Positions 53,947 to 63,388 of a stretch of DNA of 64,000 nt are shown here, one piece after another. The DNA comes from Planctomycetota bacterium (GTDB lineage Bacteria > Planctomycetota > Phycisphaerae > WQYP01): the NCBI GenBank assembly GCA_021805985.1, contig JAJZDN010000004.1, positions 1-64,000 of the forward strand, written 5' to 3'. Position 1 is the first letter of the stretch, and each line of letters begins with the position of its first letter. The position numbers and the translations under genes were made by a program. Below the pieces are notes generated by a model. It saw nothing but the letters and a program-made list of their open reading frames with translations, had not been told where the DNA came from and ran no database searches.

Positions 53947-55092
53947 ATGACAACAACACACCTGCAACATGAATCGTATCCACTGGAGCTAGGCGACCCG
54001 GTCAATGCGGCGATACTGTCAGTATCGGAAGATCGCATTCAAGGTTTTCACCGCAATCCACTGGGTGAAATCGCCAAGCTTTCGGGAATTCCTGTTCAAC
54101 AGGTCATTGAACGTATCGCAGCCCTGTTAGGCGCTGGCGTGATTCGCCGGGTGCGCCAGACGTTACTAGCTACTAATTTGGCCTCAGGAGCGTTGGTGGC
54201 ATGGGAAATACCTGCAATTAATTTAAGTTCCGGCTTTGATTATCTCTTTGAAAGAGATCCTTTTTCCGGGCATGTGGTGATTCGTTCGACCGACGGCGAA
54301 ACCCCCGGTTCGAAATATCGTCTGTGGACTACACTTAAAGTGCCACAGGGCTTTTCGCTGGAAAAACATTGCACTTTTCTAATGAAGGCAATTGGCGCTG
54401 GGACGTTCAAGATTATGCCCGCCAAAAGGTTATTTGCACTGGGCGTAGGGCACGTGCGGCGTCGTGGTATGCAGCCGGGCAGTAAATCAGAGGTTCTCGC
54501 TGAAGTGCTGGAAACTAAAACGGTGGAACTTTCTGATCTGCAATGGCAGGTGCTCACGGCCCTAAAACGTGAGTTTTCCCCGGGGGAGTTAGTTGAGAAT
54601 ATCTGGGAACCGCGTGCCGCCCAGGCGGGCGTAAGCTTGGAAGAGTTTTACACTGTTGCAGATCAACTGCATTCTCTAGGCGTGATTGGCCGCTTTTCAA
54701 CCTTTCTCGAACATGTCAAGCCCTTAGCCACCGGAGAAAAAGTCACGCAGTACAACGCGCTATTCCATTGGGCAGTCCCCCACGGCAGGGAAATTGAGGC
54801 CGGTCAGCAGGTGGGGCGGTTTCACATTATGACCCATGCCTACTGGCGCGAAGGCGGGATAGAGTTTGGAAATGTTAATATCATGGGCGTGGCCCACGGC
54901 AAAGATAAAAATCTGCTCTTGGCGCATAAGGCCGCAATCGATGCACACTTAGCTTCGGTTGGAATTCCCGTTTCCTATACGAACGTTTTCTGGGGAGGCC
55001 GAAGCGAAATAAAGCCCAGCGAAATTGTGCCACAGGCGTATCTGGACTGGTGTCTGGAACAGGGCATCGACCCTGATGCAATGCGGATTTGA
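53947..55092 (+). CDS. Fused Lrp/AsnC-like protein, AhbA/AhbB-like (siroheme decarboxylase family)
   Basis: 381 residues made of two similar halves. Half 1: a winged-helix segment (HRNPLGEIAKLSGIPVQQVIERIAAL) with GVIRRVRQTLLATNLASGAL, then an AsnC-type ligand domain to about residue 185. Half 2: winged-helix DLQWQVLTALKREFSPGE, with LGVIGRFSTFLEHV, then TQYNALFHWAVPHGREIEAG and THAYWREGG. R-R followed by a short strand after the winged helix is the pattern of AhbA/AhbB and NirDLGH, which decarboxylate siroheme en route to heme or heme d1. The two are normally separate chains; here they appear joined. The start ATG 53947 has AGGA 8 bases upstream. A Lrp-type regulator remains possible. Confidence 0.6.
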   Translation: MTTTHLQHESYPLELGDPVNAAILSVSEDRIQGFHRNPLGEIAKLSGIPVQQVIERIAALLGAGVIRRVRQTLLATNLASGALVAWEIPAINLSSGFDYLFERDPFSGHVVIRSTDGETPGSKYRLWTTLKVPQGFSLEKHCTFLMKAIGAGTFKIMPAKRLFALGVGHVRRRGMQPGSKSEVLAEVLETKTVELSDLQWQVLTALKREFSPGELVENIWEPRAAQAGVSLEEFYTVADQLHSLGVIGRFSTFLEHVKPLATGEKVTQYNALFHWAVPHGREIEAGQQVGRFHIMTHAYWREGGIEFGNVNIMGVAHGKDKNLLLAHKAAIDAHLASVGIPVSYTNVFWGGRSEIKPSEIVPQAYLDWCLEQGIDPDAMRI

Positions 55093-55664
55093 TAAATAGT
55101 GAATGTTGGACGTTCTTAAAACCCGCTGCCAGCAGCCCTGTGACAGTATCACCTCCTTCCGCGCTGCGGAAAAATAAAGGCGGGAGGTACCCCCTGGCTT
55201 GGCCAACTCATAATTTTCATCGCCGTGTAGATGCGGGAAATTCGGAGCTTATTGCGTAGATATAGGCCCTTTGGCATGGTGTTTGCATTAACTGCCTTTA
55301 GTTGCTTTACCCGAAACTAAATCTGATTATTTGGACAATCCCATTGGCATCCGCCGCCTACCGATGCTAAAATAACTAATTCGGATTTAGCTTCCCTCGA
55401 AGAAGGGAGTCGCCGATTCCGATGAGTTTTAGCCGCAGAAGGTGAAAATTCAGAGAACAGCACCAGATAAGGCACAAGGCTCAATTGCGAGTTTTATTCT
55501 GCCGCATGATGGGCTGTTGGTCCGATGAATGACATGATGCGTATGGAAAGACGCGTCATGGAAATGTTGATAATGTTATTGGCTTCTTGAGTTAATTGTA
55601 ATTCGATGAAGACCTATTGTTTGTGATGCTCCGTCCATCTGTATTGGACGTTCAGGAGAACTTT
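55093..55664. other. Long non-coding stretch upstream of rpoD
   Basis: 570 bases without a convincing gene. It contains ATCACCTCCTT (near 55147-55158), identical to the 3' end pattern of 16S rRNA, a sigma-54-type promoter (55271-55287) and a small hairpin CTTCCC..AAGGGAG around 55390-55410. A long rpoD leader or a separate small RNA is possible. Confidence 0.6.
55271..55287 (+). promoter_or_regulatory. Sigma-54-type promoter
   Basis: TTGGCATGGTGTTTGCA: GG at 55273-55274 and GC at 55285-55286 with exactly ten bases between, and close fit to TGGCAC-N5-TTGC. It lies about 380 bases before the rpoD start and could drive rpoD or an RNA in between. Confidence 0.65.
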
Positions 55665-57500
55665 GTGAGTCACGCCACCCATTCGCAGGTACAACCGCCC
55701 GCCGCGGTCAGCACGGTTCCATTGGCCAACGCCAGTGCTAATATCCAATTGCTTATAGAAAAAGGAAAATCGCAGGGTTATTTAACCTACGAAGAGCTTA
55801 ATGAACTTTTGCCCGATGACGCCATTGCTCCGGATCGTCTTGATGCGCTGATGCAGCGCTTTGATGAAATGGGCGTGGAACTGCTGGATGAAGCGGAGGG
55901 AAATAAACACATTGCCGCCCCGGCCCCGGATGATCCCGACGAATCTCTGATGCGTGAGGCCGAGGAGGAAATCAACTCCATCAAGGATGAAGATGAGGTT
56001 GCGGAAGTGGGGTCCAAACGCATTGACGACCCCGTGCGAATGTATCTGACGCAGATGGGTGAAATTCCGCTGCTGACACGGGATGAGGAAATCCGTCTGG
56101 CCAAGAAAATTGAGTTAACCCGTATGGCGTTTCGCCGTAAGGTGCTCGAGAGCGACTACTGCATTCAAAGTGCAGTGGACATCCTGGCGCAGGTAGAATC
56201 TGGTGAATTACCTTTTGACCGCACCATGCGCATTTCCACCGCCGAAGTTGATGCCAAGGGAACCATCAGCAAACGCATTCCCCAGAATCTGGGCACCATA
56301 CGCAAAATTCTCGTTCAGAATCGTGATGAATGGGATAAAATCCAGGATGCTTCCTCTACGGAAGCTATCAAAGAGGAAATCCGCCGCCGGATGCGTAATC
56401 GGCGCCGCAAGGCTGTTACGCTCCTGGAAGAGCTTTCGCTGCGCACCAGCAAAGTTATTCCCCTGATGAAAAAACTCCAGTCCATCAGCACCAAACTGAC
56501 GGAATTGCACTTGGAACTGCGCAGCAAAACGGCGCGGCTTTCTGAAGATGATCGGCAAGCCATGACCGATGAATACATGGGCCTGATGGATCTGGTGCTC
56601 GAAGACGCTGAGGCTCTGCAGCGGCGCTGTCAGAGCATTCAGTTGGTATTTAATGAATACGAAGACGCCAAACGTAAACTTTCCGGTGGCAACCTGCGGT
56701 TGGTGGTATCCATCGCCAAGAAGTACCGTAACCGGGGCTTGTCCTTTCTGGATATTATTCAGGAAGGTAACACGGGGCTGATGCGGGCCGTTGATAAATA
56801 TGAATATCGACGCGGCTATAAATTCAGCACCTACGCCACGTGGTGGATTCGTCAGGCTATTACCCGTGCTATTGCGGATCACGCCCGCACCATCCGTATT
56901 CCAGTACACATGATTGAAACCATGTCTAAGCTGCGGAATATCAGCAAAAAGCTGCTCCAGGATCTGGGCCGCGAACCAACCATTGAAGAAATTTCCAAGG
57001 AAGCCAAAATGCCGGTAACCGAATGCCGGCGCGTTCTGAAAATAGCCCGGCATCCGATATCCCTGGACCGACCGGTGGGTGAATCCGAGGATTCTTATTT
57101 TGGCGACTTTATTGAAGATGAGGCGGCCGAAAATCCGGTGGAAACCGCCACGCAGGAAATGTTGCGCGAACGTATTGATCAGGTCCTGAAAACCCTGACC
57201 TATCGGGAGCGTGAAATTATTAAACTGCGCTATGGTATTGGCGACGGCTACACCTACACGCTTGAAGAAGTTGGGCGGATATTCAAAGTGACGCGCGAAC
57301 GCGTGCGCCAGGTAGAAGCCAAGGCCCTGCGCAAATTACAACACCCGGTGCGCTCGCGAAAACTTGAAGGTTTTCTGGATGGATCGATCCTGGCCACCCT
57401 GGGTGTCATTCCACCGGGCACGCCCGCAGGATCGGAAGGCACCGAGGAGGATGCGGAGGCTCCCACAGAAAGTGGCGATGCCGATAGTGAAGACAAGTAA
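55665..57500 (+). CDS. rpoD: RNA polymerase primary sigma factor
   Basis: 611 residues. Region 1.1 ([20 protein letters not shown]), acidic linker, region 1.2 ([21 protein letters not shown]), a non-conserved insert, region 2 ([39 protein letters not shown]), region 3 and region 4 ([29 protein letters not shown]). GTG 55665 is chosen because GGAG lies about 7 bases upstream; the longer start at TTG 55617 has none. A C-terminal acidic tail ([20 protein letters not shown]) extends beyond region 4, slightly unusual. Confidence 0.96.
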   Translation: MSHATHSQVQPPAAVSTVPLANASANIQLLIEKGKSQGYLTYEELNELLPDDAIAPDRLDALMQRFDEMGVELLDEAEGNKHIAAPAPDDPDESLMREAEEEINSIKDEDEVAEVGSKRIDDPVRMYLTQMGEIPLLTRDEEIRLAKKIELTRMAFRRKVLESDYCIQSAVDILAQVESGELPFDRTMRISTAEVDAKGTISKRIPQNLGTIRKILVQNRDEWDKIQDASSTEAIKEEIRRRMRNRRRKAVTLLEELSLRTSKVIPLMKKLQSISTKLTELHLELRSKTARLSEDDRQAMTDEYMGLMDLVLEDAEALQRRCQSIQLVFNEYEDAKRKLSGGNLRLVVSIAKKYRNRGLSFLDIIQEGNTGLMRAVDKYEYRRGYKFSTYATWWIRQAITRAIADHARTIRIPVHMIETMSKLRNISKKLLQDLGREPTIEEISKEAKMPVTECRRVLKIARHPISLDRPVGESEDSYFGDFIEDEAAENPVETATQEMLRERIDQVLKTLTYREREIIKLRYGIGDGYTYTLEEVGRIFKVTRERVRQVEAKALRKLQHPVRSRKLEGFLDGSILATLGVIPPGTPAGSEGTEEDAEAPTESGDADSEDK

Positions 57501-57702
57501 ACCCCGCGCGGCATCGGCCGAGGTGTTGTATTCGGCTGTTAAAAAAGAGCTTTAATTCTGTACGCCCCCGTTATCGGCACTAAAAGTTCTTGCCTGTAGG
57601 CCTTTCAACCGATATAAGCATTGGGCCCGCAGAGCGTGCTTCAAAATGCAGTCATTACCGCTTTTGGAAGCTGACTCTGTTGCTATTTGAACGGAGGCGC
57701 TG

Positions 57703-58563
57703 GTGCTCTACGATCATGAATCCTCATCCCATAATGACTTAACCACGCGGGATATGTGGCGGGTCTTTCGCATCATGGCTGAGTTTGTGGAAGGCTTTGA
57801 TGCTTTGGTCTCTATCGGCCCGGCCGTGACCATTTTCGGATCCGCCCGAACGCCACGCAAAGATCCCTATTATAAAAAAGCTCGACTCCTTGCGGCGATG
57901 TTGGCGCGGAAAAAAATTGCGGTCATTACCGGTGGCGGCCCGGGAATCATGGAGGCCGCTAATTCCGGAGCGCATGACGCGGGTGGCGTTTCCGTGGGGC
58001 TGAACATCAGTTTGCCGCATGAACAGCGTGCCAACCCCTACCAGACGATTGCCTTGAACCACCACTATTTTTTTGTACGCAAGACGATGTTCATCAAATA
58101 TTCCCACGCCGTGGTCTGCTTCCCCGGTGGTTACGGCACCATGGATGAATGTTTTGAAACACTCACGCTGATCCAAACGCTAAAAATTGATCCGCGCCCG
58201 GTTATCCTGATCGGTAGAGACTACTGGCGGGGATTAATTGACTGGTTAAAGAAAACCATGGACAATAAATTTCACACGATCAGCCCCGAAGACCTTAAGC
58301 TTTTTCGCCTGACTGATGATCCGGCCGAAGCTTGCGATATTATTGTCCAAGCTGAAGAGGGCCGGTGCTGGGAGTCCCCAACCCCTGCGTTTTCCGGAGT
58401 GAATCCTGCCCGGCGCATGAGTCCGGAGGGTACACGGATGGGCGTGGCACCGCGCGTCAGTGGCGAAAAAATTGCGCAGCCTCAACTTCCCGTCGAATTA
58501 AATCAGCGCAAGGCAGGGAAGAAAGTGCGGCGTGCTGTAAAGTTGCCGAAGGCGAAAAAATAA
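57703..58563 (+). CDS. LOG-family protein (TIGR00730, putative nucleotide phosphoribohydrolase)
   Basis: 286 residues. The signature motifs are AVITGGGPGIMEAANSGA and FPGGYGTMDECFETLTLIQT, the PGGxGTxxE active-site pattern of LONELY GUY proteins, which release free bases from nucleoside monophosphates. An N-terminal extension of ~45 residues and a basic C-terminal tail (from ~240: SGEKIAQPQLPVELNQRKAG) differ from the short LOG form. GTG start with CGGAGG 6 bases upstream. Confidence 0.87.
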   Translation: MLYDHESSSHNDLTTRDMWRVFRIMAEFVEGFDALVSIGPAVTIFGSARTPRKDPYYKKARLLAAMLARKKIAVITGGGPGIMEAANSGAHDAGGVSVGLNISLPHEQRANPYQTIALNHHYFFVRKTMFIKYSHAVVCFPGGYGTMDECFETLTLIQTLKIDPRPVILIGRDYWRGLIDWLKKTMDNKFHTISPEDLKLFRLTDDPAEACDIIVQAEEGRCWESPTPAFSGVNPARRMSPEGTRMGVAPRVSGEKIAQPQLPVELNQRKAGKKVRRAVKLPKAKK

Positions 58564-58599
58564 GCTGCAATTTGCCGTGAGGCTTCTAAGATTTCTTGG

Positions 58600-58626
58600 A
58601 ATCCACAGAAGCTCCCTGTGGATTTT
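58600..58626 (+). terminator. Terminator-like hairpin after the LOG gene
   Basis: AATCCACAG and CTGTGGATT are perfectly complementary with a 7-base loop, followed by TT only; the short U-run makes it a weaker case. Confidence 0.5.
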
Positions 58627-58840
58627 GCCCATCAGGTGGCCCGATTACTGCCATCCTTTGTCCTAACAAAAGCTATTTAATTCATAATTATGAAAAAACA
58701 GGGAAGAAATCAGATTTAGTTATAAAATCGCTGCGGCTTCGAAGGGATTCCGGATTGCAAATAAAAAATCTCTAAATAGCAATAAAACAATCGTAATTAT
58801 AGAAATAAAATGACATAAATGTGTATTACCATTGCAATGC

Positions 58841-58869
58841 TTGTAAATTTGCGATTTTTTAAGTATATT
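58841..58869 (+). promoter_or_regulatory. Sigma-70 promoter of folC
   Basis: TTGTAA (58841-58846), 17 bases, TATATT (58864-58869). Transcription would start about 58876, next to the ATG at 58878, so the message is likely leaderless. No ribosome site is present. Confidence 0.6.
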
Positions 58870-58877
58870 CAGGCACT

Positions 58878-60413
58878 ATGATTACCGCGAAAAAACGCAA
58901 ATTATCGGTGCCTCCCGCCAAACGCAAACGTGAGAAAGTCTCTCGCGGTAAATTGAAGCGTCATAGTGTCGCTGTGCAAGTCGGAAAAAAGTCATTGCGG
59001 CCCAAAGCTCCGGCGGTTGTTATTAAAGTGGCCCCCGTGTTGCCACCAGAAAATAAAGCTTACGCCAAAGCCATTGATTTTCTCATGAGCCACACCGACT
59101 ATGAACGCATGCGTGTGGTCCGATATAACACCACAACATTTAACCTTGAACGCATGAGGCAGTTTCTCGAGGCACTGGGCAATCCTCATCAAGCGTACAA
59201 AACCGTCCATATTGCCGGAACCAAAGGAAAGGGCAGTACCTGCCATATGGTTGCTGCAATGTTGCGCAATGCCGGGTTTAAAGTTGGTTTATACACCAGC
59301 CCTCACCTGCTGAATTTGCGCGAGCGGATTTGTGTCAATGGGCAGCATATCAGCGAGGACCAATTCGTCGTGCTGATGAAGCGCATCGAACTGGCTGTAA
59401 AAAAGCTCGGATCCAATAAGCCGACATTCTTTGAAATTCTCACGGCTATGGGTTTTGCCCATTTTGCCGATGAGCATGTTGAGATAGCGGTGATTGAAAC
59501 TGGCCTGGGCGGACGTTTGGATTCCACCAATGTGATCACTCCGGAAGTTACAGCAATTACCAATATAAGTTACGATCACATGGCGGTGCTGGGAAATTCC
59601 CTAACCAAAATTGCTGAAGAAAAAGCCGGAATTTTCAAGAAAGATGTGCCCGCGCTTTCCTGCCTTCAGGAACCGGAAGTCGCTGCCACGCTTAGCCGGG
59701 TGGCCCAGCACGTACATGCTCCGTTGGAATTTGTCGGCACGGATATTGAATTCAGCCATCGCTTTGAAGTCACGCGCCCCGTCGGTCCGCACGTCCGCGT
59801 ATCCTTAACCACTGTGCGGTCGCATTTCGAGCATTTGACTGTGCCGTTAATTGGCGAGCATCAGGCGGTCAACTGCGGTTTGGCGCTGGCCATTCTGGAT
59901 AAACTCAAGGCCCGCGGACTGCAGTTCAGCGATTCCAAGGCCGTGGCCGGCCTTCAGGATGTCGATTTGCCCGGCCGCATCGAAACCGTTTGGCATGATC
60001 CGCGCGTGATTATCGACGGTGCACACAATGCGGCGTCGGTAAAAGCCCTGTTCCGTGGCATCAGCCAATATATTCCTTATGACAGCATGGTTGTTATCTT
60101 TGGTTGCAACTGCGATAAGGACATTGACGGCATGTTGGAGCAGGTATCCCTGGGAGCTGATAAAGTCATTTTTACTCGCTCGCACAACAATCCTAAAAGT
60201 GCCAGCCCCAATGATCTTTCCGCACGCTATGTGGATCGCTTTGGAAAAATGGCCCAGGCGACGGAAACCTTCGCAGATGCCATGGATATTGCCGCCCGCG
60301 CCATTTCCCGTGAGGACCTCATCACCGTAACGGGTTCGTTTTATCTCATCGGGGAAGCAAAACGCCTATTCATGGGCCGCACCGCCTCAAACAATCACAG
60401 TGCGTCGTTATAA
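58878..60413 (+). CDS. folC: Folylpolyglutamate / dihydrofolate synthase
   Basis: 511 residues. Mur-ligase type: P-loop HIAGTKGKGSTCHMVAAML, then YTSPHLLNLRERICVNG, the metal and ATP region ETGLGGRLDSTNVI, ITNISYDHMAVLGN, and C-terminal DGAHNAASVKAL. It adds glutamates to folate, or to dihydropteroate. The first ~55 residues are a Lys/Arg-rich basic extension not usual in FolC (family ~430 residues), perhaps for RNA or membrane contact, or a late start; but the promoter position supports this ATG. Confidence 0.92.
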   Translation: MITAKKRKLSVPPAKRKREKVSRGKLKRHSVAVQVGKKSLRPKAPAVVIKVAPVLPPENKAYAKAIDFLMSHTDYERMRVVRYNTTTFNLERMRQFLEALGNPHQAYKTVHIAGTKGKGSTCHMVAAMLRNAGFKVGLYTSPHLLNLRERICVNGQHISEDQFVVLMKRIELAVKKLGSNKPTFFEILTAMGFAHFADEHVEIAVIETGLGGRLDSTNVITPEVTAITNISYDHMAVLGNSLTKIAEEKAGIFKKDVPALSCLQEPEVAATLSRVAQHVHAPLEFVGTDIEFSHRFEVTRPVGPHVRVSLTTVRSHFEHLTVPLIGEHQAVNCGLALAILDKLKARGLQFSDSKAVAGLQDVDLPGRIETVWHDPRVIIDGAHNAASVKALFRGISQYIPYDSMVVIFGCNCDKDIDGMLEQVSLGADKVIFTRSHNNPKSASPNDLSARYVDRFGKMAQATETFADAMDIAARAISREDLITVTGSFYLIGEAKRLFMGRTASNNHSASL

Positions 60414-60491
60414 TATCAGTACTTATTTCCAATAGTGCACCGCCCGGACCCGCACCGCTTGTTCAAAGATGGTTTACCGCATGCGTGTTGC

Positions 60492-60497
60492 TACAAT
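60492..60497 (+). promoter_or_regulatory. -10 box, aldehyde dehydrogenase gene
   Basis: TACAAT ends 6 bases before ATG 60504, with no ribosome site between. Candidate leaderless start. Confidence 0.4.
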
Positions 60498-60503
60498 ACA
60501 GGC

Positions 60504-61931
60504 ATGACAGCGCCCCGAAAACCTTATTACCTCTTTGGAAAGCCTGAATTCCGCGACACTGTGCGCACCGTTAAATCACTGCAGGACGGCAGCATTCTGG
60601 CGGAAGTGACGTATGCGGACGCTCAGGCCGTTCAGCAGGCCCTTGCCGCCATGACCGTTGTCATGCCAAAAATGCGTAAACTTAGCGCCATACAGCGGCG
60701 CAAAAGCTGTGACGTTGTCTATACCGGTTTGCTTAATCGCGCGGAGGAATTTGCCAGGCTCATCGCTCAAGAAGCCGGTAAACCCATTAAAACCGCACGA
60801 GCAGAAGTGGCCCGAGCGTTAACAACCTTCCGCCTGGCCATGGAGGAATCCACGCGGATCGCCGGCGTGCAACTGCCCGTGGATATTGATGAGCGTTCCG
60901 AGGGGTATTATTGCGTGGTGGAACGCGTAGCGGCGGGGCCGGCGGTATTTATTACCCCGTTTAATTTTCCTTTGAATCTGGTGGCCCATAAAGTGGCACC
61001 GGCGCTGGCATGTGGTTGCCCATTTTTATTAAAGCCCTCTGATCGCACACCGCTGACGGCTTTGCTGCTGGGGGAGCTGTTGACGCAGGCGAATTTGCCG
61101 CATGGCTCATGGAGTATTCTGCCGTGCGACGTGCAGCATGTCACGACGATGGTTCAATATCCGGGCGTGCGAATCGTATCATTTACCGGATCAGTCAAAG
61201 TCGGATGGGAATTGCAGACCAAGGCGGTTGGCAAGCACATCCTGCTGGAGCTGGGGTCCAATAGCGCAGTAGTCGTTGAGCCGGATGTGGATATTACCGA
61301 AGCAGTTTCCCGCATTGTGCCGGCGGCATTTGGATATGCGGGGCAAAGCTGCATCAGTGTACAAAGAATATTTCTTCATCACCGCATTGCACCGCAGGCT
61401 ATTAAGCAACTCGTTGAGAAAACCTCAGCCCTGCGTATGGGTGCGCCGTTGGACGAAAGCACAGATGTCTCTTGCATGATAGACCAGGACGCCGCCCAGC
61501 GGGTAGAACAGTGGGTGCATCAGGCGGTGGACGGGGGGGCAAAATTATTGTGCGGTGGTCGTCGCGACGGAGCCTTTTACCTGCCGACACTTTTAACCCA
61601 TGTGCCGCCCAAAGCTCATCTGGCCTGCGAAGAAGCATTCGCCCCCGTGGCGATAATAGAAGAATATGAGGATTTTTCGCAGGTTCTGGCAAAAGTGAAT
61701 CAATCATCACTGGGAATCCATGCGGGAATATTTACCCGGGATCTGTTCAAGGCTCGGCAAGCGTTTGAAACACTGCAAGTTGGGGGCGTGATTATCAATG
61801 ATGCGCCCACGGTACGCATTGATGCCATGCCGTATGGAGGTGTCAAGCAATCCGGATTAGGGCGCGAAGGGGTGCGATTTGCCATTGAAGAGTTCTGCGA
61901 GCTTAAGACCATGTTGGTACGCTACGCATAA
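60504..61931 (+). CDS. NAD(P)-dependent aldehyde dehydrogenase
   Basis: 475 residues. Catalytic Cys in FGYAGQSCISVQRIF, catalytic Glu in LLELGSNSAVVVEPD, cofactor motif FTGSVKVGWELQTKAVG, and ITPFNFPLNLVAHKVAPAL. The family includes succinate-semialdehyde and lactaldehyde dehydrogenases; the substrate cannot be told. Start ATG 60504 (MTAPRKPYYLF) is used. It follows folC by 90 bases. Confidence 0.9.
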   Translation: MTAPRKPYYLFGKPEFRDTVRTVKSLQDGSILAEVTYADAQAVQQALAAMTVVMPKMRKLSAIQRRKSCDVVYTGLLNRAEEFARLIAQEAGKPIKTARAEVARALTTFRLAMEESTRIAGVQLPVDIDERSEGYYCVVERVAAGPAVFITPFNFPLNLVAHKVAPALACGCPFLLKPSDRTPLTALLLGELLTQANLPHGSWSILPCDVQHVTTMVQYPGVRIVSFTGSVKVGWELQTKAVGKHILLELGSNSAVVVEPDVDITEAVSRIVPAAFGYAGQSCISVQRIFLHHRIAPQAIKQLVEKTSALRMGAPLDESTDVSCMIDQDAAQRVEQWVHQAVDGGAKLLCGGRRDGAFYLPTLLTHVPPKAHLACEEAFAPVAIIEEYEDFSQVLAKVNQSSLGIHAGIFTRDLFKARQAFETLQVGGVIINDAPTVRIDAMPYGGVKQSGLGREGVRFAIEEFCELKTMLVRYA

Positions 61932-62068
61932 CCCGCACGGATCATGCGACACGCGGGGATAAACCTGCTATAACTTCCCCACGGGAAAAGCTTGCCGTTG
62001 AAACACGGCGAGAAAAAATGGGCCATGCCGCAATGGCTGTGAGTTGACAGGTTGGTACAGGAAACATC

Positions 62069-63157
62069 ATGGAAGTTGGAATTGTCGGATTGCCAAACGT
62101 CGGAAAATCGACGTTATTTAATGCTTTAACCAATGCCGGCGCTCTGGCCGCCAATTATCCCTTTGCCACCATTGAGCCTAACGTGGGTGTCGTAGCGGTG
62201 CCGGATCGGCGGCTGGAACAAATCCGGCAGCTCATCGAAACCGAGAAAACCGTTCCTGCGCTGCTCAAGGTTGTGGATATTGCGGGTCTGGTGAAGGGTG
62301 CCAGCACCGGGGAAGGATTGGGCAATAAATTTCTTTCGCATATTCGGGAAGTCGATGCCATCCTGCATGTCGTGCGCTGCTTTTCTGATGGGGATGTCAT
62401 GCACGTGGATGGAAAAGTTGATCCACAGCGCGACATTGAAACCGTGGAAACCGAGTTGATGCTGGCCGATTTGGAAAGCCTCGAAAAAACCGTTGATAAA
62501 CTGCGCCGCAACGCCCGCGCCGGTGATAAAGAAGCTGTCGCATCGGTGGACGTTATCGAAAAACTCCTGGAGTCGCTTAAACTCGGTAAGCCGTTAAGAT
62601 CCCTGGCACCATGGAAACCTGACGATTGGAAAATTATCCATAATCTCGGCCCGATCACCGCCAAGCGCGTGTTGTATATTGCCAATGTAGATGAATCGGA
62701 TCCGCATGGTCAGGGGCCGCTGGTGCAGGTGGTACGCCGCCGTGCGGAATCTGAAGGCTCTGTCGTGGTGCCGGTATGTGCCAAGCTGGAAGCCGAACTT
62801 GCCGAACTCACTGCGGAAGATCGCACGGCGATGCTCGCTGATCTGGGCATGACGGAACCCGCTCTGGAGACCGTAGCCCATGAGGCTTACAAACTCCTGG
62901 GCTTGCAAAGCTATTTTACCGCCGGCCCCAAGGAAATCAGAGCTTGGACAATTCCCATTGGAGCCACCGCTCCGCAGGCGGCCGGTGTCATTCACAGCGA
63001 CTTTGAAAAAGGTTTCATCCGCGCGGAAATTTACAACATCACCGACTTGCTGGCCCATAAAAACGAAGCCGCCATTCGCGCCGCCGGCAAGCTTCGGTCA
63101 GAAGGAAAAACCTACATATTTCAGGATGGCGATATCGCCCATTTTCTCTTTAACTGA
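62069..63157 (+). CDS. ychF: Redox-regulated ATPase/GTPase YchF (Obg-like)
   Basis: 362 residues, the normal size. P-loop [15 protein letters not shown], switch region [16 protein letters not shown]3 [12 protein letters not shown]4-like VCAKLEAEL region, and a C-terminal TGS domain with [17 protein letters not shown]. YchF binds ATP preferentially and associates with ribosomes and stress responses. No direct operon partner. Confidence 0.95.
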   Translation: MEVGIVGLPNVGKSTLFNALTNAGALAANYPFATIEPNVGVVAVPDRRLEQIRQLIETEKTVPALLKVVDIAGLVKGASTGEGLGNKFLSHIREVDAILHVVRCFSDGDVMHVDGKVDPQRDIETVETELMLADLESLEKTVDKLRRNARAGDKEAVASVDVIEKLLESLKLGKPLRSLAPWKPDDWKIIHNLGPITAKRVLYIANVDESDPHGQGPLVQVVRRRAESEGSVVVPVCAKLEAELAELTAEDRTAMLADLGMTEPALETVAHEAYKLLGLQSYFTAGPKEIRAWTIPIGATAPQAAGVIHSDFEKGFIRAEIYNITDLLAHKNEAAIRAAGKLRSEGKTYIFQDGDIAHFLFN

Positions 63158-63388
63158 CGGCTGCACGTGAGGTCCCGCGGCCGCCCTGATCAGGTATGGC
63201 AAGGATTATCGGTTGCTGAAAATCCGGGCATTTGGCAATTGAATTATTGCCGGAGCGTTGGCACACTATAGCATTCAGACGGCAATGGATTGTTCTGAAT
63301 TGACGCCACGGATGGACAGCCGGGAGGTTGTGGGCGAAACGCTTTCACCTTTGTAAAGCGTTGAGTCAATCGGAAGGTTGTTGGTTTT

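Larger units (their letters stand above)
58564..58877 (+). other. AT-rich gap between LOG gene and folC
   Basis: No gene. It holds the terminator-like hairpin at its start and the folC promoter at its end; between them are AT-rich bases with no clear structure. Confidence 0.5.

Noticed and set aside
55147-55158. 3' end of a 16S rRNA gene
   Set aside because: Only 11 bases match; flanking sequence is not rRNA.
56208-57053. Minus-strand open frame of 281 codons inside rpoD
   Set aside because: Antisense shadow of conserved sigma regions.
63254-63275. Sigma-54-like TTGGCACACTATAGCA before the CHASE3 gene
   Set aside because: Only nine bases separate GG and GC; spacing of ten is required.
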